Shown piece by piece: positions 18,277 through 27,675 of a stretch of 64,000 bases of DNA (position 1 is its first letter; every line of letters begins with the position of its first letter). The translations under genes and the position numbers were made by a program. This stretch comes from JAFAMS01 sp049520515 (lineage in GTDB: Bacteria; Vulcanimicrobiota; Vulcanimicrobiia; Vulcanimicrobiales; Vulcanimicrobiaceae), in the NCBI GenBank assembly GCA_049520515.1, contig JBEKPS010000006.1, forward strand, positions 310,001 to 374,000, in the 5' to 3' direction. Under the pieces are notes generated by a model. That model made no database searches, was not told the DNA's origin, and saw only the letters and a list, made by a program, of their open reading frames with translations.

Positions 18277-19106
18277 CGCTAATCCTCGTTCCGACCCCGC
18301 TCGGCAACCTGCGCGACATCACGCTGCGCGCGCTTGACGTGCTACGCGAAGCCGACGCGATCGTGGCCGAGGACACGCGCGTTGCGCGGCGCCTCTTGAG
18401 CGCGCTCGACATTCCCGCGCCCAAGCTGCTGCACTATGACGAGCATTCTGCGCGGAATACCCTCGAGGCGATCGTCGAGCGCGCTCGAACCGAAACGATT
18501 GCGGTCGTCACTGATGCGGGAATGCCCGGCATCTCCGACCCCGGGGTTGACCTCGTGCGACGCGCGCGCACCGAAGGTGTCAGCGTTGAGGTATTGCCGG
18601 GTCCGAGCGCGTTCGTCGTTGCGGCCGTGCTTTCGGGTTTCGACCTGGCCCGGTTTTCATTTGAAGGCTTCGTGCCGCGAACGCTGCGCGGACGGCGTGA
18701 CGTATTCTCACGAGCGCTGGCGTCGTCGCTCACGACGATGTGGTATGAGTCACCGCATCGCATCGCGGCGACGCTCGAAGCACTCGCCGAGCTCGCGCCG
18801 CGCACGCCGGTCTTCGTCGCGCGCGAGCTCACGAAACTGCACGAGCAGCATGTACACGGTACGGCGAGCGAGGTGCTTGCCGCGCTGGAAAAGCCGGTGC
18901 GCGGCGAGATCGTTCTCGTTCTCGGGCCAATGAACATCGATGCCCCAGCGCCCGCTCCGTCCGACGACGAAATCGACCGCGCGATTGATGCTGCACTGAC
19001 GGCCGGACACTCGATCACGGTCATTGCCAAGGAACTTGCGACGAAGGGGCTGGGCGAGCGGCGAGCGCTCTATGCGCGGGCCTCACGGCGAAAACAAGCG
19101 AAGTGA
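18273..19106 (+). CDS. rsmI: 16S rRNA (cytidine-1402-2'-O)-methyltransferase
   Basis: This 277-residue SAM-dependent enzyme of the tetrapyrrole-methylase fold modifies C1402 in the ribosomal P site. Conserved pieces are VPTPLGNLRDIT at the N-terminus, AEDTR, TDAGMPGISDPG and LPGPSA, with FEGFVPR in the middle and a small C-terminal helical domain (GLGERRALYARA). The ATG overlaps the MFS stop (ATGA), and its stop overlaps metG (GTGA), so all three are translationally linked. Confidence 0.95.
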   Translation: MTLILVPTPLGNLRDITLRALDVLREADAIVAEDTRVARRLLSALDIPAPKLLHYDEHSARNTLEAIVERARTETIAVVTDAGMPGISDPGVDLVRRARTEGVSVEVLPGPSAFVVAAVLSGFDLARFSFEGFVPRTLRGRRDVFSRALASSLTTMWYESPHRIAATLEALAELAPRTPVFVARELTKLHEQHVHGTASEVLAALEKPVRGEIVLVLGPMNIDAPAPAPSDDEIDRAIDAALTAGHSITVIAKELATKGLGERRALYARASRRKQAK

Positions 19107-20638
19107 CCCAGGTGCGTCCCCCGTTTTACGTCACGACCCCGATCTACTACATCAGCGGCAACCCGCACATCGGGCACGCGTACACCGAAATCGCAGCCGA
19201 CGTGCTGGCGCGGACCGCGCGCACGTGCCGCCAGACGTTCTTTCTCACCGGGACGGACGAGCACGGCGGCAAAGTCGCGAACGCCGCAGCGCAGGCGGGT
19301 CTCTCTCCGAAAGCGTGGACCGACGAGCTGATCGGACGCTGGCAGAGCCTGGCATCGACGTACGAGATCTCGTACGACGATTTCATCCGTACGACGCAGG
19401 CGCGTCACATTTCGGCGTGCGTGAAAGTGTTCGAGCAGCTCAAAGAGTCGGGTGACGTCTATCTCGGAACGTACGAAGGTTGGTATTGCACCAACGACGA
19501 GACGTTTTGGCTCGAATCCGAGCTGATTGACGGACGCTGTCCCAATCCCGAATGCCGTCGCGAAGTTCAGTGGGTCGCGGAAGAAAACTGGTTCTTCCGT
19601 CTCTCGAAATATCGCGATCGTTTGCTCGCGCATTTTCGCGCCAATCCGAATTGGGTGCGGCCGCAGCGTGTCTACAACGAAATGGTCTCGCTGCTCGAAG
19701 AAGGTTTGCACGATCTTTCGATTTCGCGCGCAAATCTCGCGTGGGGTATTCCGCTGCCGTCCGGCGGCGTCATGTACGTTTGGTTCGACGCGCTTTTGAA
19801 TTACATCACCGCACTCGATTGGGAGCACGACGGCGAACGCTTCAAAACATTCTGGCCGGCAAACGTCCAATTGATCGGCCGCGAGATTGCGCGCTTTCAC
19901 ACGATCATCTGGCCTGCGACGCTCTGGGCGCTCGGCTTACAAGAACCGCGGCTCGTCTACGCACACGGTTGGATCACCGTCGAAGGCGAAAAGATGAGCA
20001 AGAGCAAGGGAAACGTCATCGATCCGTTCGAGGCTGCGGCCGAGCTTGGTGCAGATTCAATCCGCTATTTCTTGATGCGCGAAGCGCCGTTCGGCAACGA
20101 CTTCTCGATTTCGCGCGATAAATTCCGGCACCGTCACAACGGCGATCTCGGCAACGATCTCGGAAATCTGTTACGGCGCTCGCTCGCGATGCTTGCACGC
20201 TACCGCGAGAGCATCGTCCCGGATGTGGTCGAATCACCGCTCGCCGAGCGGTTCGCCCCGCTGGGTGACGACGTGCAAGCCCGCATCTTCGAGCTTGACT
20301 TCCGGGGCGCGCTCGACCGCATATGGGAGCTCGTGACCGAGCTCAATCGATCGATTGACGAGCGCAAGCCGTGGGTTCTTTTTAAGGAAGGCCGCGACAT
20401 CGATCTCGACGCGCTGCTCTACGAATTGTGCGAAGGCTTGCGCTGGCTCGCGCTTCTGCTGCACCCGTTCATCCCGGAAAAGGCCGAAGCGATGTGGGCG
20501 CAGCTCGGTCTCGAAGGCAAACCCGAAGGCCCGTGGAGCGAGGAGCTGACGTGGGGACGGCTCGCCGCCGGTACGGTCACGCGTCCAGGCGACGCGCTCT
20601 TCCCGCGCACTGAAACGGCTGTCGAAGCGGGCGTCTAG
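19103..20638 (+). CDS. metG: Methionyl-tRNA synthetase
   Basis: This 511-residue class I synthetase charges tRNA-Met. The HIGH-type motif is GNPHIGHAYTEIAAD near residue 18 and the KMSKS loop is EKMSKSKGNVIDP near 295. A Cys pair in GRCPNPECRR marks the zinc-binding knuckle insertion. It ends after the anticodon-binding helical domain and lacks the C-terminal EMAP-like tRNA-binding domain found in longer MetG proteins. It starts with GTG and overlaps the convergent TonB-like gene by 4 bases. Confidence 0.97.
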   Translation: MTQVRPPFYVTTPIYYISGNPHIGHAYTEIAADVLARTARTCRQTFFLTGTDEHGGKVANAAAQAGLSPKAWTDELIGRWQSLASTYEISYDDFIRTTQARHISACVKVFEQLKESGDVYLGTYEGWYCTNDETFWLESELIDGRCPNPECRREVQWVAEENWFFRLSKYRDRLLAHFRANPNWVRPQRVYNEMVSLLEEGLHDLSISRANLAWGIPLPSGGVMYVWFDALLNYITALDWEHDGERFKTFWPANVQLIGREIARFHTIIWPATLWALGLQEPRLVYAHGWITVEGEKMSKSKGNVIDPFEAAAELGADSIRYFLMREAPFGNDFSISRDKFRHRHNGDLGNDLGNLLRRSLAMLARYRESIVPDVVESPLAERFAPLGDDVQARIFELDFRGALDRIWELVTELNRSIDERKPWVLFKEGRDIDLDALLYELCEGLRWLALLLHPFIPEKAEAMWAQLGLEGKPEGPWSEELTWGRLAAGTVTRPGDALFPRTETAVEAGV

Positions 20639-21552
20639 TTTCCGTTATCCGGGTCGGGGAATCGCTCCGGGAAGTATGCGCGCAAGACGCGATGCTGCGA
20701 GATGACCGGCCACTCGTTTGCCGTAGGCGACCATCCGGGCGGCGGCGGCGGTAACGGGAAGTGCTGGAAGTTGTTGCGGAACGGGTCGTTGCGGCTCGTA
20801 TAGCAGATCGGCCAATACACCGGGCCTTGATCGAGAGACCCGTCGCTGAAGTTCATCAGGAAGTTGACGTAGTAGCAGGCTCCGTGTGAATCGCCGTTGA
20901 CGTTCGCCCGAACCGCTGTTTGGGGTGAGAGAATGCCTTCGCCATGCGTCAAGAGCGCGTTGACGCCGGACATGTCGAGGTGCGCGCGTTTCATCGATGC
21001 GGGAGGCGCCGTCGAGGTGACGTGTGTTGGATCGTTCGCAGCACGCGCCGCATCGATCGTCTGCGCGAAACGCGCATTCATCTCGTCGAGCTGCGCCTGC
21101 GTCAACCTGTTCGGATTCATCTTGGGTACGGCGATACGCGCGACGACTTGCGGCTTGTTGACGGCGATGTGTTCTTTTGCGCGCGGAACAACCTTGGCAA
21201 GCTCTTGCGGCGCCGAGCGAGGAACTGGAACGACACGCGGAACGGGCTTCATAACCGGCTGAGGCGGCGCGGCAGCCGTTTGCGGCTGAGCCTGCGGATG
21301 CGGAACGGGAGCAGGCTTCACCGGCTCCGGCTTCGGGCGGGGCTGGGGTGCGGTACGCTTCTCAATTGTGATCGTCGTTGAAAGCGCGACGTCTTTCTCT
21401 TCCTTCTTTTCCAACTGTCGCAAGACTTTGGCGAGCGGGGTTTGGTGAAACATCGCGAGCCCGCCGAACAGCAAATGCAACGCAAACGAGACCACGATTG
21501 CGATCTCGAATAGGCGGTAGCTACGTTTCTTGATGTCGGAGCGGGAAATCAT
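20635..21552 (-). CDS. TonB-like proline-rich envelope protein
   Basis: This 305-residue protein has a short cytoplasmic start, one transmembrane helix (about residues 17-35), a charged segment and a long Pro/Lys/Gln-rich spacer (residues 70-150) as in TonB. A folded C-terminal domain with two Cys (CYYVNF and PICYTS) follows. TonB proteins carry energy from the inner membrane to outer-membrane receptors. No ExbB, ExbD or receptor gene lies nearby, and the C-terminal domain is not clearly the TonB fold, so the role is inferred from architecture only. Confidence 0.65.
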   Translation of the reverse strand: MISRSDIKKRSYRLFEIAIVVSFALHLLFGGLAMFHQTPLAKVLRQLEKKEEKDVALSTTITIEKRTAPQPRPKPEPVKPAPVPHPQAQPQTAAAPPQPVMKPVPRVVPVPRSAPQELAKVVPRAKEHIAVNKPQVVARIAVPKMNPNRLTQAQLDEMNARFAQTIDAARAANDPTHVTSTAPPASMKRAHLDMSGVNALLTHGEGILSPQTAVRANVNGDSHGACYYVNFLMNFSDGSLDQGPVYWPICYTSRNDPFRNNFQHFPLPPPPPGWSPTANEWPVISQHRVLRAYFPERFPDPDNGN

Positions 21553-21663
21553 CTAGACTCAGCGTGCTTCGGCACCCTCGCGCTGGGGCGCCTCTGATAA
21601 GGAAGCGGCCTTTGCCTTAAAGGAACCTGGGAATGGGCACGGATTGTTGCGAATCGGGCCTGC

Positions 21664-22431
21664 GTGATCGATACGCACGCACATCTCCACGATCCTCAAT
21701 TCGACGACGACCGCGACGACGTGCTGCGGCGCGCGCGCGATTCCGGAGTCGAAACCATCGTCATGGTCGGCTGCGACCTGGACGATAGCGAGCGGGCGAT
21801 GCTGCTTGCCGACCAAGCCGGCTTGGCATGGACCCTCGGGATCCATCCGCACGAAGCAAAGGACGCTCCCGCCAATGTCACCGAGTCGTTCGACGCGCTG
21901 CTGGCACGAGCTCCGGTGCAACCGCGGGCGATCGGCGAGATAGGGCTCGATTTCCACTACGATCACAGCCCGCGCGACGTGCAGGTGAAAGTAATGGAAG
22001 CACAGCTTGCGTATGCGCGCGCACGCGACATGCCGCTCGTTTTTCACCAGCGCGAAGCATTTCCGATCTTCGTTGAAACACTGCGCAAGCACAAGTTCGA
22101 CGGCATGCGCGGAATCGTACACTGCTTTAGCGGGACGGCCGCGGAAGCGCGGACGCTGACGAACGAGTTTGGTTTCTTGCTTGGAATTGGCGGTGTCGTC
22201 ACGTTCAAAAACTCGGATCGGTTGCGCGAAGCGGTGCGTGCGGTCGGCGTCGAGCATATCGTCCTCGAAACGGACTGCCCCTATCTCGCCCCGCAGCCGA
22301 AACGCGGTGAGCGCAACGAACCGTCGTTCATGACCTACACGGTCGACCGCTTGTGCGAGGTGCTCGTTTACGATCGTATTGAGTTGCTCGGCATCACGAG
22401 CAGAAACGCACGGGAATTGCTCGCCCTGTGA
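21664..22431 (+). CDS. TatD-family metal-dependent hydrolase
   Basis: This 255-residue TIM-barrel DNase-like hydrolase has metal-binding motifs in order: IDTHAHLHD, LGIHPHEA, IGEIGLDFHYD, VHCFSGT and LETDCPYLAP. TatD enzymes act as DNases or in RNA and protein quality control; they are not part of the Tat translocase despite the name. The GTG start at 21664 places the metal motif at the extreme N-terminus as usual. The stop overlaps the methyltransferase start (GTGA). Confidence 0.93.
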   Translation: MIDTHAHLHDPQFDDDRDDVLRRARDSGVETIVMVGCDLDDSERAMLLADQAGLAWTLGIHPHEAKDAPANVTESFDALLARAPVQPRAIGEIGLDFHYDHSPRDVQVKVMEAQLAYARARDMPLVFHQREAFPIFVETLRKHKFDGMRGIVHCFSGTAAEARTLTNEFGFLLGIGGVVTFKNSDRLREAVRAVGVEHIVLETDCPYLAPQPKRGERNEPSFMTYTVDRLCEVLVYDRIELLGITSRNARELLAL

Positions 22432-23144
22432 CAAAGCAGGTCGCCTTGCAGAAGAGCACCGCAGTCCGAGAGATGTTCGCGGCGATCGCGCCCCGCTATG
22501 ATACTGCGAACCGCATCCTCACCGCCGGCGTCGATGAATCGTGGCGGCGGCGCGCTGTCCGCGAGTTGGCCGCACCGCGTGGCGGCAACGTCCTCGACCT
22601 GTGCACCGGTACGGGAGATCTCGCCTTTCATTTGATTCGCAGCGATAAGGCGATGCACGTAACGGGCATCGATTTTTGCGAGCCGATGCTGTCCGGCGCT
22701 CGCGAACGAGCCTTGCGCGAAGATCAGCAGCATCGTACTGCCTTCGTTTGCGGCGACGTGCTGGCACTACCGTTTGCGGACCAATCCTTCGACGGTGCGA
22801 CGATGGGCTTCTCGATGCGTAACGTCGTCGACATCACGGCGACGCTGCGCGAAATTCGCCGCGTGTTGCGCCCAGGCACGCGCTTTGTGAATCTCGACGT
22901 CTCCAAAGCTCCGAGTCCGGTGATCAAGAAGCTCTTTGACGTCTACTTCTATGGGCTCGTCCCGCTGATCGGCGGACTCGTCGGCGGTTCGCGCGCCGCG
23001 TACAGTTATCTACCGCAGTCGCTGACCAACTATCCCGATGCCGAGGGCCTGGCCGCGCGCTATCGCGACGCGGGATTTCGCGACGTACGCATCATCCGTC
23101 TTGGCCTGGGCTCGATCGCGATTCATGTGGGGGTCGCGCCGTGA
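22428..23144 (+). CDS. ubiE: Demethylmenaquinone/ubiquinone methyltransferase
   Basis: This 238-residue SAM methyltransferase of the UbiE/MenG family methylates the quinone ring in the last steps of menaquinone synthesis. Motif I is VLDLCTGTGDLAFH. The family signatures YDTANRILTAGVDESWRR near the N-terminus and GFSMRNVVD in the middle are clear. The GTG start overlaps the tatD-like stop, and its own stop overlaps the polyprenyl synthase. The pairing with that gene suggests that both serve the respiratory quinone. Confidence 0.93.
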   Translation: MTKQVALQKSTAVREMFAAIAPRYDTANRILTAGVDESWRRRAVRELAAPRGGNVLDLCTGTGDLAFHLIRSDKAMHVTGIDFCEPMLSGARERALREDQQHRTAFVCGDVLALPFADQSFDGATMGFSMRNVVDITATLREIRRVLRPGTRFVNLDVSKAPSPVIKKLFDVYFYGLVPLIGGLVGGSRAAYSYLPQSLTNYPDAEGLAARYRDAGFRDVRIIRLGLGSIAIHVGVAP

Positions 23145-24121
23145 TCGAACCGCGCAGCGCGAGCGAGCGCGATCTCTACGCGTTGATCGAGGATTTTTTC
23201 CGGCATCGATTTCAAACCGATAACCCGCTGATCACCGAAGCCGTGCGGCGCATGCTGGCGGCGGGCGGAAAGCGTTTGCGTCCTCGAATCACGCTGCTTG
23301 CTGCCGACGCGATGGGCGGGAATGCCGACGAGCATCTCGCGCTCGCGTCGTACATGGAGCTGATCCACGTCGCGACGCTGATACACGACGACGTTGTCGA
23401 CGGCGCGCAAACGCGGCGCGGCGTGAACGCTACGGCAGTCGATTTCGGAAATCGCATCAGCGTGCTTGCCGGCGATTATCTCTTCGCGTGGATTTTCAAG
23501 AACGTCACCGCAACATATCCCGCGCCGATTCCGCACATTCTCTCGGCGACGCTCGCCGATATTTGTGACGGTGAAGTCCTGCAGCTTCGCGCGATGGGGA
23601 ATTTGGATTTGCCCTTCGACGACTACGTCGAGATTATCGAGAAGAAAACGGCGGCGCTGTTCGGCGCCTCAGCTGAATGCGGCGCAATCTGCGGCGGTCA
23701 AGGTGCGGGCGTGCGTGCGCTGCGCGAGTACGGGGTCCACTACGGAATTGCGTTCCAGATGATGGACGATCTCCTCGACGTCACCTCGGACGAAGCCGCG
23801 CTCGGGAAACCGGTTGGCAACGATCTGCGGGAACGCAAGATGACGATTCCGCTCATCTGCGCGCTTAAAAAGGGCGACGCCGCCTTTCGCACCCGCGTCG
23901 AGGAGTTTTTCGATGCCGAGCTCGACGAGCAGGCCGAGTCGGCCGCAATTGCCGACCTCATTGCGCGTATGGGCGCAATCGGAGCCTTCGAGGCTACCCA
24001 TGATGCGATCCACACGTACGTCGAGCGGGCAAAGCTGGCCCTCGGCGGCTTAGGAACCGGCAAAAACGACGCCCGCGACCAGCTTGCTTCTCTTGCCGAC
24101 AAGTTAGGCCGTAACTCTTGA
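23141..24121 (+). CDS. Long-chain polyprenyl diphosphate synthase
   Basis: This 326-residue trans-prenyltransferase probably builds the quinone side chain, as HepT or IspB do. The two Asp-rich motifs are LIHDDVVDGAQTRRG (DDxxD) and QMMDDLLDVTSDE. A lysine-rich GKPVGNDLRERKMT follows, as in octaprenyl and heptaprenyl synthases. Chain length cannot be read with confidence. It is coupled by overlap to ubiE and followed by tatA, separated by the two-copy hairpin repeat. Confidence 0.93.
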   Translation: MIEPRSASERDLYALIEDFFRHRFQTDNPLITEAVRRMLAAGGKRLRPRITLLAADAMGGNADEHLALASYMELIHVATLIHDDVVDGAQTRRGVNATAVDFGNRISVLAGDYLFAWIFKNVTATYPAPIPHILSATLADICDGEVLQLRAMGNLDLPFDDYVEIIEKKTAALFGASAECGAICGGQGAGVRALREYGVHYGIAFQMMDDLLDVTSDEAALGKPVGNDLRERKMTIPLICALKKGDAAFRTRVEEFFDAELDEQAESAAIADLIARMGAIGAFEATHDAIHTYVERAKLALGGLGTGKNDARDQLASLADKLGRNS

Positions 24122-24199
24122 CGGCCGTTTAACGTAATGGTGATGGACCGAGCATAGCGGAGTCGTGCAAGGGCACCGGCGTTGTTGCGAGGTCAGTTT

Positions 24200-24248
24200 G
24201 GGGGCCCCATGCGAAGCATGGGGGGCGCGCAGCCAGGGGCGGAGCGCC
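24200..24248 (+). repeat. Two-hairpin intergenic repeat, copy 1 (upstream of tatA)
   Basis: Hairpin 1 is CCCCATGC/GCATGGGG with a GAA loop (24205-24223). Hairpin 2 is GGCGC/GCGCC with a 15-base loop (24224-24248). The same architecture, with the same 15-base loop, recurs at 30362-30410 and, as hairpin 2 with half of hairpin 1, at 24260-24295. Between copy 1 and the copy at 30362 one T-A pair in hairpin 1 is replaced by C-G, a compensatory change. Confidence 0.8.
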
Positions 24249-24259
24249 TTCAAAAACAG

Positions 24260-24298
24260 AAGCATGGGGGGGCGCGCAGGCGGGGCCGGAGCGCCTTT
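24260..24298 (+). repeat. Two-hairpin intergenic repeat, partial copy 2 (just upstream of tatA)
   Basis: This copy begins inside hairpin 1 (AAGCATGGGG) and keeps hairpin 2 complete: GGCGC at 24271-24275, 15-base loop, GCGCC at 24291-24295, followed by TTTTAAA. It ends 7 bases before the GGAGG ribosome-binding site of tatA at 24305. Confidence 0.75.
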
Positions 24299-24318
24299 TA
24301 AACTGGAGGTTCTAGAAC

Positions 24319-24546
24319 ATGTTTGGGAGTCCAATGGAGATCGCGCTCGTAGTCGGCGCGGCGGTTCTGCTCTTCGGAGCCGATAAGTTGCCGAAGCTTG
24401 CACGCAGTCTCGGAAACGCAAAGAAAGAATTCGTGGTAGGTCAGGCTGAGGCCGACGTCGCCGCCGAACGCGCTCGTGAAGACGCGCGTAAGCAAGCCGA
24501 CGAAAAGGGCGCGGGCGCGACGACCACAACCACGACGACGCCGTAG
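24319..24546 (+). CDS. tatA: Twin-arginine translocase subunit TatA/TatE
   Basis: This 75-residue pore-forming subunit of the Tat system exports folded proteins. A single transmembrane helix (about residues 4-20, MEIALVVGAAVLLFGADKLP) is followed by the amphipathic helix LPKLARSLGNAKKEF, the family hallmark, then a charged helix and a Thr-rich tail. The start has GGAGG 9 bases upstream. Two hairpin-repeat copies occupy the region in front of it. TatC follows 8 bases downstream. Confidence 0.93.
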   Translation: MFGSPMEIALVVGAAVLLFGADKLPKLARSLGNAKKEFVVGQAEADVAAERAREDARKQADEKGAGATTTTTTTP

Positions 24547-24554
24547 TAGAGCCC

Positions 24555-25325
24555 TTGTTGCTTGAACGCCGTCCCGCGCGCGACGGCGAATCCGAGTGGG
24601 ACCAAAAAGAGATGACGTTCACGGAGCACCTGCGGGAGCTCCGTACTCGTCTTATGGTTTGCGCGATCACTATCACCGTGATCGGGATCGGGATGTTCTA
24701 TCCGTCGATCTACGTCATCAACTGGATGAAGCGCGAATACTATCCGAACGTTACGCTGCACGCATTCGGTCCGGTCGATGCCGTCGGCACGATGTTCCGA
24801 TTCTCGCTCTACAGCGCGATCGTCATCGGCTTGCCGGTGATCATGCAACAAATCTGGATGTTCGTCGTCCCGGCTATCCATCCGAAGACGCGCAACATGG
24901 TCTACAAGCTGATCGTGCCGGCGATCGGTCTTGCCATCGTCGGCATCCTGTTCGCGCACTTCGTCGTCATTCCGGTCGTGATCAAAGGAACGACGCTGCT
25001 GACGAGCTTGATCGCGACGGAGACGTACGGAATCGGCTCGACGCTCAATCTCGTGCTGCTGCTCTTCCTCGCCTTCGCCTTGATTTTCCAACTGCCGATG
25101 ATCCTCATCATGCTGGCCCGCATCGGCCTCGTTAGCTCGAAATCGCTGCGGACGTTCCGGCGCTACGCAATCATGGGGTCCCTCCTCGCAGGCGGGATCG
25201 CCGCGCCCGACGGCCAGCCAACCACGATGCTGCTGATGGCGGCACCCCTCTACGTCCTCTATGAAGCCAGCATTTGGATCATCGTCGTGTTGGAACGGTC
25301 GTGGCAGCGCGAGAGCGCACTCTGA
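24555..25325 (+). CDS. tatC: Twin-arginine translocase subunit TatC
   Basis: This is the receptor subunit of the Tat translocase, with six transmembrane helices in about 250 residues. FTEHLRELRTRL is the conserved cytoplasmic N-terminal motif. The loop after helix 2 (PAIHPKTRN) and the segment FQLPMILIMLARIGLV are typical. The start is uncertain: TTG at 24555 gives 256 residues, ATG at 24612 gives 237 and begins directly before the conserved motif. Its end overlaps the resB start region. Confidence 0.93.
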   Translation: MLLERRPARDGESEWDQKEMTFTEHLRELRTRLMVCAITITVIGIGMFYPSIYVINWMKREYYPNVTLHAFGPVDAVGTMFRFSLYSAIVIGLPVIMQQIWMFVVPAIHPKTRNMVYKLIVPAIGLAIVGILFAHFVVIPVVIKGTTLLTSLIATETYGIGSTLNLVLLLFLAFALIFQLPMILIMLARIGLVSSKSLRTFRRYAIMGSLLAGGIAAPDGQPTTMLLMAAPLYVLYEASIWIIVVLERSWQRESAL

Positions 25326-26701
25326 CCGCCGCCGAGCACTTGCGGGCCGGCCTGCAAGAAACAATTGACGACTTCTTACGCTTGTTCGCCAGTGTTTATT
25401 TCGCTGTGTCGTTGTTCGCGGTGTGGGGGTTTCTCACGCTGATCGGCGTGATCGTCGAGCAAGGCAAGACGCAAGATTTCTACTGGGCGAACTACGCACC
25501 ACCGCTCGCGCGCTTGATCCTGCGCCTCGATCTCGACAACATCTATCACAGCGTAGCGTATGTCGGGATCATAGCACTCATTCTCACGTCACTCGCCGTC
25601 TGCACGTTCAAGCGCGTGATTCCCGCACGGCTTCCACCACTGCGTGCGGTCACGATCGATCGTGTGCCGCTCCATGCGACACTCGCGATCGAAGGCGACG
25701 AGCGCGAGATTCGCGAGCGCATCGAACGCTTTTTCCGCTCGACGGGATGGTTCGTGCGCAAACGCGAGCTGGGCGGCGAAGAATGGACGTTCGCAGACCG
25801 TCACAACTGGGCTCGCCGCGGCGTTCTCGTCGCGCACATCGGTTTTGTGATCATCGCGGCCGGAACGACCTGGTATTGGGCGCGCGGCTTCAGTGGCGAG
25901 ACGGCGATACTTACCGGCACAACGGCGACGATTCCGCAGACCGGCGCACAGATCAAGCTCGAGCATTTCAATTATCGCTTCGATCCGATTCAAACCAAAG
26001 CGGGCCTCGTTTATCAGCCGATCGACTACGTCTCGCAGGTGCAGTACGTCGGAAAGGACGGCGTCGCGCGCTCGGCAACCATTCGCGTCAATCATCCGCT
26101 CGACGTCGACGGGACGCTCTACTATCAAGCTGCATACGGATTCGGCGCGCAGTTCGTGCTCACGAAGGACGGACGGGTCACGCCGCTCTCGCCCACCGAT
26201 CTCTTAAAGGAAGGCGACTCGTTCTCAGTCGGCGGCGATCGCGCGCTCGAGTACGAGCAATTCATTGGAACGGTCGATCCCAAGACCGGACGTCCGAGCG
26301 CGGATCCGCGTCCGAACAATCCGGCGGTCGTCGTGCGCATGATCTCGGGCGACACCGCCATGGCATCGGGGATGATCCCCATCGGTTCGTCGCTCGATCT
26401 CGGCGACGGTTACCGGCTTTCCGTTCCTCGCTACGCGATCTATAGCGGCTTTCAGTATCGCTACGATCCCGGCATGCCGCTGGTTGGTATCGGTGCCTTC
26501 GTGCTGTTGGCCGGTCTATGCACCGCATTCTATTTTCTGCCGGCACGGTTGTATGTAAGGCTGACCGGGAGCGGCCGCAAATGGAGCCTCGGCGTCGCGG
26601 CAACGACGGTAAAGGGTTACGAAGTCTTCGAAGATCAGTTCCGTGAGCTTGTTGCGGCCTTACGCCGTGCGGCCAAGGGGGAAACGAACGCATGCAGTTA
26701 G
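25301..26701 (+). CDS. resB: Cytochrome c biogenesis protein ResB
   Basis: ResB works with CcsA to carry and attach heme to apocytochromes c in system II. This protein of about 466 residues has three N-terminal transmembrane helices, a large periplasmic beta-rich domain (about residues 190-400) and one more helix near the C-terminus. FFRSTGWFVRKRELG and DPGMPLVGIGAFVLLAGL are recognisable ResB pieces. The GTG at 25301 is preferred over the TTG at 25274 because it shortens the overlap with tatC. Its stop overlaps ccsA by 10 bases. Confidence 0.88.
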   Translation: MAARERTLTAAEHLRAGLQETIDDFLRLFASVYFAVSLFAVWGFLTLIGVIVEQGKTQDFYWANYAPPLARLILRLDLDNIYHSVAYVGIIALILTSLAVCTFKRVIPARLPPLRAVTIDRVPLHATLAIEGDEREIRERIERFFRSTGWFVRKRELGGEEWTFADRHNWARRGVLVAHIGFVIIAAGTTWYWARGFSGETAILTGTTATIPQTGAQIKLEHFNYRFDPIQTKAGLVYQPIDYVSQVQYVGKDGVARSATIRVNHPLDVDGTLYYQAAYGFGAQFVLTKDGRVTPLSPTDLLKEGDSFSVGGDRALEYEQFIGTVDPKTGRPSADPRPNNPAVVVRMISGDTAMASGMIPIGSSLDLGDGYRLSVPRYAIYSGFQYRYDPGMPLVGIGAFVLLAGLCTAFYFLPARLYVRLTGSGRKWSLGVAATTVKGYEVFEDQFRELVAALRRAAKGETNACS

Positions 26702-27675
26702 ATCAAATCTTGCTCGCTATCGCAATTGCCGCGTACGTCACCGGCGCGCTCGTATTGATTGCGTACTTCCTGTCTCGAAGCGAGCTGATGCAGCGTATCG
26801 GAATGCCGCTCGCGATCCTCGGATGCGTCGCTCAATTTGCCGAGCTCGGCACGCGTTGGGCGATCTCCGGCATTTGGCCGCTCACCAATCTCTACGGCTC
26901 ACTTTCGCTATTCTCGGCCATGGGCGTTCTGATTTTTCTGATCTTCGCGTTCCGCTATCGTCTCTGGTTCGCGGGCGGCTTCGTGCTGTTGATTGCCGCG
27001 ATCGCGCTTGGGTACGCGACGACCTGGAACGAGGGCTTCATGCCGCCCGTTCCGGCGCTGCAATCCTATTGGATCAAAATTCACGTCCCGCTCGTCGTCT
27101 CGTCGTATGCGTCATTCATGCTCTCGTTCGTCGTCTCGGTGCTGTACCTGATCAAGTACTACGGCGAGCAGCACTTTGCGCGCGGCTCCGCAGTGAGCGG
27201 CGCCCTCGCAACGCCGGCCGGATCGATTCCGGTGACGGTGCAAACCACGTACGCTGCACTCCCGGAAGATGAGATCGTCATCGGTACGCCGCGAGGCGAC
27301 AGCCCGGCGATTGCCACCGCTGCAGAAAACGGCAATGCGGTCGCACAATGGCTTGCGACGCTACCGAGTCTCGCGAAGCTCGATGTGATGATCTATCGTG
27401 TCGTCGGTGTCGGGTTGCCACTCCTCACGATCGGAATCATCACCGGCGCAATGTGGGCGAAAGAATCGTGGGGCGCGTACTGGCAGTGGGATCCAAAAGA
27501 AACGGCAGCGCTCGTCTCGTGGATCGTCTACGCCTCGTACATGCACTTACATACGCGCAATGCCTGGCGCGGCATGCGCTCGGCCTGGTTATCCGTGTTC
27601 GGATTCGCGACGATTATGTTCTGTTATCTCGGCGTGAACATCTGGATCAGCGGCCTGCACTCGTACAAAGTCTAG
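26692..27675 (+). CDS. ccsA: Cytochrome c biogenesis protein CcsA (ResC)
   Basis: This is a 327-residue heme-handling membrane protein with eight or so helices. The Trp-rich heme motif WGAYWQWDPKE lies near residue 262, and His residues around it (PVPALQSYWIKIHVPLVV, MHLHTRNAW) fit heme ligands on the outer side. A non-conserved loop of about 60 residues (residues 165-220) interrupts the membrane part. Together with ResB it forms the synthetase needed for the cytochrome c domain of the QcrB-like fusion downstream. Confidence 0.93.
   Translation: MQLDQILLAIAIAAYVTGALVLIAYFLSRSELMQRIGMPLAILGCVAQFAELGTRWAISGIWPLTNLYGSLSLFSAMGVLIFLIFAFRYRLWFAGGFVLLIAAIALGYATTWNEGFMPPVPALQSYWIKIHVPLVVSSYASFMLSFVVSVLYLIKYYGEQHFARGSAVSGALATPAGSIPVTVQTTYAALPEDEIVIGTPRGDSPAIATAAENGNAVAQWLATLPSLAKLDVMIYRVVGVGLPLLTIGIITGAMWAKESWGAYWQWDPKETAALVSWIVYASYMHLHTRNAWRGMRSAWLSVFGFATIMFCYLGVNIWISGLHSYKV

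Noticed and set aside
24200..24298. CRISPR array from the tandem repeat copies
   Set aside because: Only two adjacent copies, one partial, no uniform spacers, and internal hairpins that covary with a distant copy; no cas genes.
24505..24546. Low-complexity ACG/ACC tract at the end of tatA as a repeat element
   Set aside because: It encodes a Thr-rich tail in frame, common at TatA C-termini, and has no copies elsewhere in the window.
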